NCBI GenBank assembly: GCA_036005125.1
Contig: DASYQV010000186.1
Coordinates: forward strand, 1 to 6,701
Direction of reading: 5' to 3'
Origin: DASYQV01 sp036005125
GTDB lineage: Bacteria; Acidobacteriota; Vicinamibacteria; Vicinamibacterales; UBA2999
Length of the DNA: 6,701 bases
The notes under the pieces were generated by a model, which saw only the letters and a list, made by a program, of their open reading frames with translations, was not told the DNA's origin and made no database searches. Shown here one piece after another: positions 5,604 through 6,701 of the stretch. The position numbers and the translations under genes were made by a program. How positions within the stretch are numbered: position 1 is the stretch's first letter; the number at the start of each line of letters is the position of its first letter.

Positions 5604-6701
5604 TCAAATGACGGACAAACGCGTGCGGTCGTGGGGCAGAAACGGGTGGGCCGTGCGTTGGCCGTCGAACCCGGCGCTCCAGCGGCCTGGTACGGGTGAG
5701 GCACATCGGGGACACGCGCCGTCTTTCGTGAGCCGGTATTCGGTCACGAGATAGCCGTAGCGGCCGATGAGCTTCTCGCCGCACGTCTGACAGAAAGTGT
5801 GTTCGAAGTCGTTGACGCGTCCGGGGAGATTTCCGGCGTAGACATAGCGGAGCCCCGCCTCCCGCGCGATTGCCGCGGCGCGCAAGAGCATCGCCGGCGT
5901 CGTGTTAGGCGGGCCGGTCATTTTGTAGTCCCGATGGAATGCCGTCACATGCCAGGGGATGTCGGGTGAGACGCTCGCGAGGAACGCCGTCAGGTCGCGC
6001 AGTTCCTGCTCGCCGTCGTTGAAGCCCGGCACGAGCAGCGTCACGATCTCCAGCCACACGCCGGCTCGATGCAACCACGCGATCGTATCGAGGATCGGCT
6101 GCAGGCGTCCGCCGAGCTCCCGATAATGGCGGTCGTCGAAGCTTTTGAGATCGACCTTGTAGAGATCGATGTGCGGCCGTAGATATTCCAGCACTCGCGG
6201 TGTGCCATTGCCGTTGGAGACGAAGCCCGTGACGAGCCCTTGCTTCCGCGCTTCGGTGAACACGTCGACCGCCCACTCGGATGTGATGAGCGGCTCGTTG
6301 TACGTGCTGACCAGGATCCTGGCCTGCTCTCCGAGCGCGTCCTGCACCAGCGCCTGTGGGGTGGTGTCAAGGGGCGGCGCCACGGCCTGGGGGTCGCGCA
6401 GCGCCTGCGACGTCACCCAGTTCTGGCAGTAAGAGCAGTGCAGGTCACACCCGAGCATTCCAAAGCTGTAGGCGAGGGCGCCCGGATAAGCGTGGAAGAA
6501 CGGTTTCTTCTCGACCGGGTCGCATTGGACGCCGCCGACATAGCCCCAGGGAACGAACAGCTGGCCGCCGCGGTTGAACCGCACCTTGCACACGCCCAGT
6601 GCGCCATCCGGAATCGGACACTGGTGGCCGCACGCGTAGCAGCGGATCCGGTCGCGGTCGAGCTGCTCTACGAGTTGAGGCGCCGCCTCGCGCGTGCGGA
6701 C
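5604..6701 (-). CDS. amrS: AmmeMemoRadiSam system radical SAM enzyme, 5' end beyond the window
   Basis: The frame stays open to the right edge and gives 365 residues in the window; the true start is outside. The N-terminal part carries four cysteines (window residues C21, C24, C28, C38) in CYACGHQC and GVCKVRFN, the CxxC-x3-C ... C pattern typical of AmrS/PflA-like enzymes. The radical SAM cluster follows at C85, C89 and C92 (CDLHCSYCQNW), then STYNEP and SNGNGTP segments. Near the C terminus two CxxC pairs (FCQTCGEK and CPRCASPVPG) form a probable rubredoxin-like metal site. The GTG at 6593 gives a shorter reading, but it is internal: it would remove three of the four N-terminal cysteines that belong to the family pattern. 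The family occurs with AMMECR1 and Memo-like proteins; its reaction is not settled. Those partners are not visible and may lie upstream. moaA follows on the same strand after about 63 bases. The short tail after PVPGRW shows no known motif. Confidence 0.93.
   Translation of the reverse strand, partial: VRTREAAPQLVEQLDRDRIRCYACGHQCPIPDGALGVCKVRFNRGGQLFVPWGYVGGVQCDPVEKKPFFHAYPGALAYSFGMLGCDLHCSYCQNWVTSQALRDPQAVAPPLDTTPQALVQDALGEQARILVSTYNEPLITSEWAVDVFTEARKQGLVTGFVSNGNGTPRVLEYLRPHIDLYKVDLKSFDDRHYRELGGRLQPILDTIAWLHRAGVWLEIVTLLVPGFNDGEQELRDLTAFLASVSPDIPWHVTAFHRDYKMTGPPNTTPAMLLRAAAIAREAGLRYVYAGNLPGRVNDFEHTFCQTCGEKLIGRYGYLVTEYRLTKDGACPRCASPVPGRWSAGFDGQRTAHPFLPHDRTRLSVI

Overview
The window is GC-rich (roughly two-thirds GC by eye), tightly packed bacterial chromosomal DNA. 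It holds six protein genes and a short cluster of inverted repeats, with no RNA genes, transposases or CRISPR. The taxon cannot be proved from the sequence. The repeat core GGGTCTGAAGACCCGGCCTAC, split here across two near-identical copies, resembles a dispersed element I associate from memory with Acidobacteriota (Vicinamibacteria) genomes. The NtrC-type regulator, HD-GYP protein, MoaA and AmmeMemoRadiSam enzyme would all fit such a free-living, probably soil, bacterium. This assignment is tentative.

Left half (12-4028, plus strand): a three-gene signalling operon with only 6 bases between successive genes. It encodes (1) a sigma-54-dependent NtrC-family response regulator (REC-AAA+-Fis HTH), (2) a REC-HD-GYP response regulator predicted to hydrolyse cyclic di-GMP, and (3) a soluble hybrid histidine kinase with a degenerate N-terminal receiver, a complete kinase core and an intact C-terminal receiver. 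Together they look like one phosphorelay with two outputs, sigma-54 transcription and c-di-GMP turnover. No transmembrane or PAS-type sensor domain is visible, so the signal presumably enters through a partner protein, the N-terminal receiver-like domain or a gene outside the window.

Middle (4020-4106): palindromic repeats between two convergent genes. The first repeat copy overlaps the end of the kinase gene and supplies its last codons and stop.

Right half (4131-6701, minus strand, transcribed right to left): an AmmeMemoRadiSam-type radical SAM enzyme whose 5' end lies beyond the right edge, then MoaA of molybdenum cofactor synthesis, then a single-domain CheY-like response regulator 24 bases after moaA. 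The window therefore has five receiver domains in about 4.5 kb, four with the full set of catalytic residues and one degenerate. No gene-free stretch exceeds about 105 bases.
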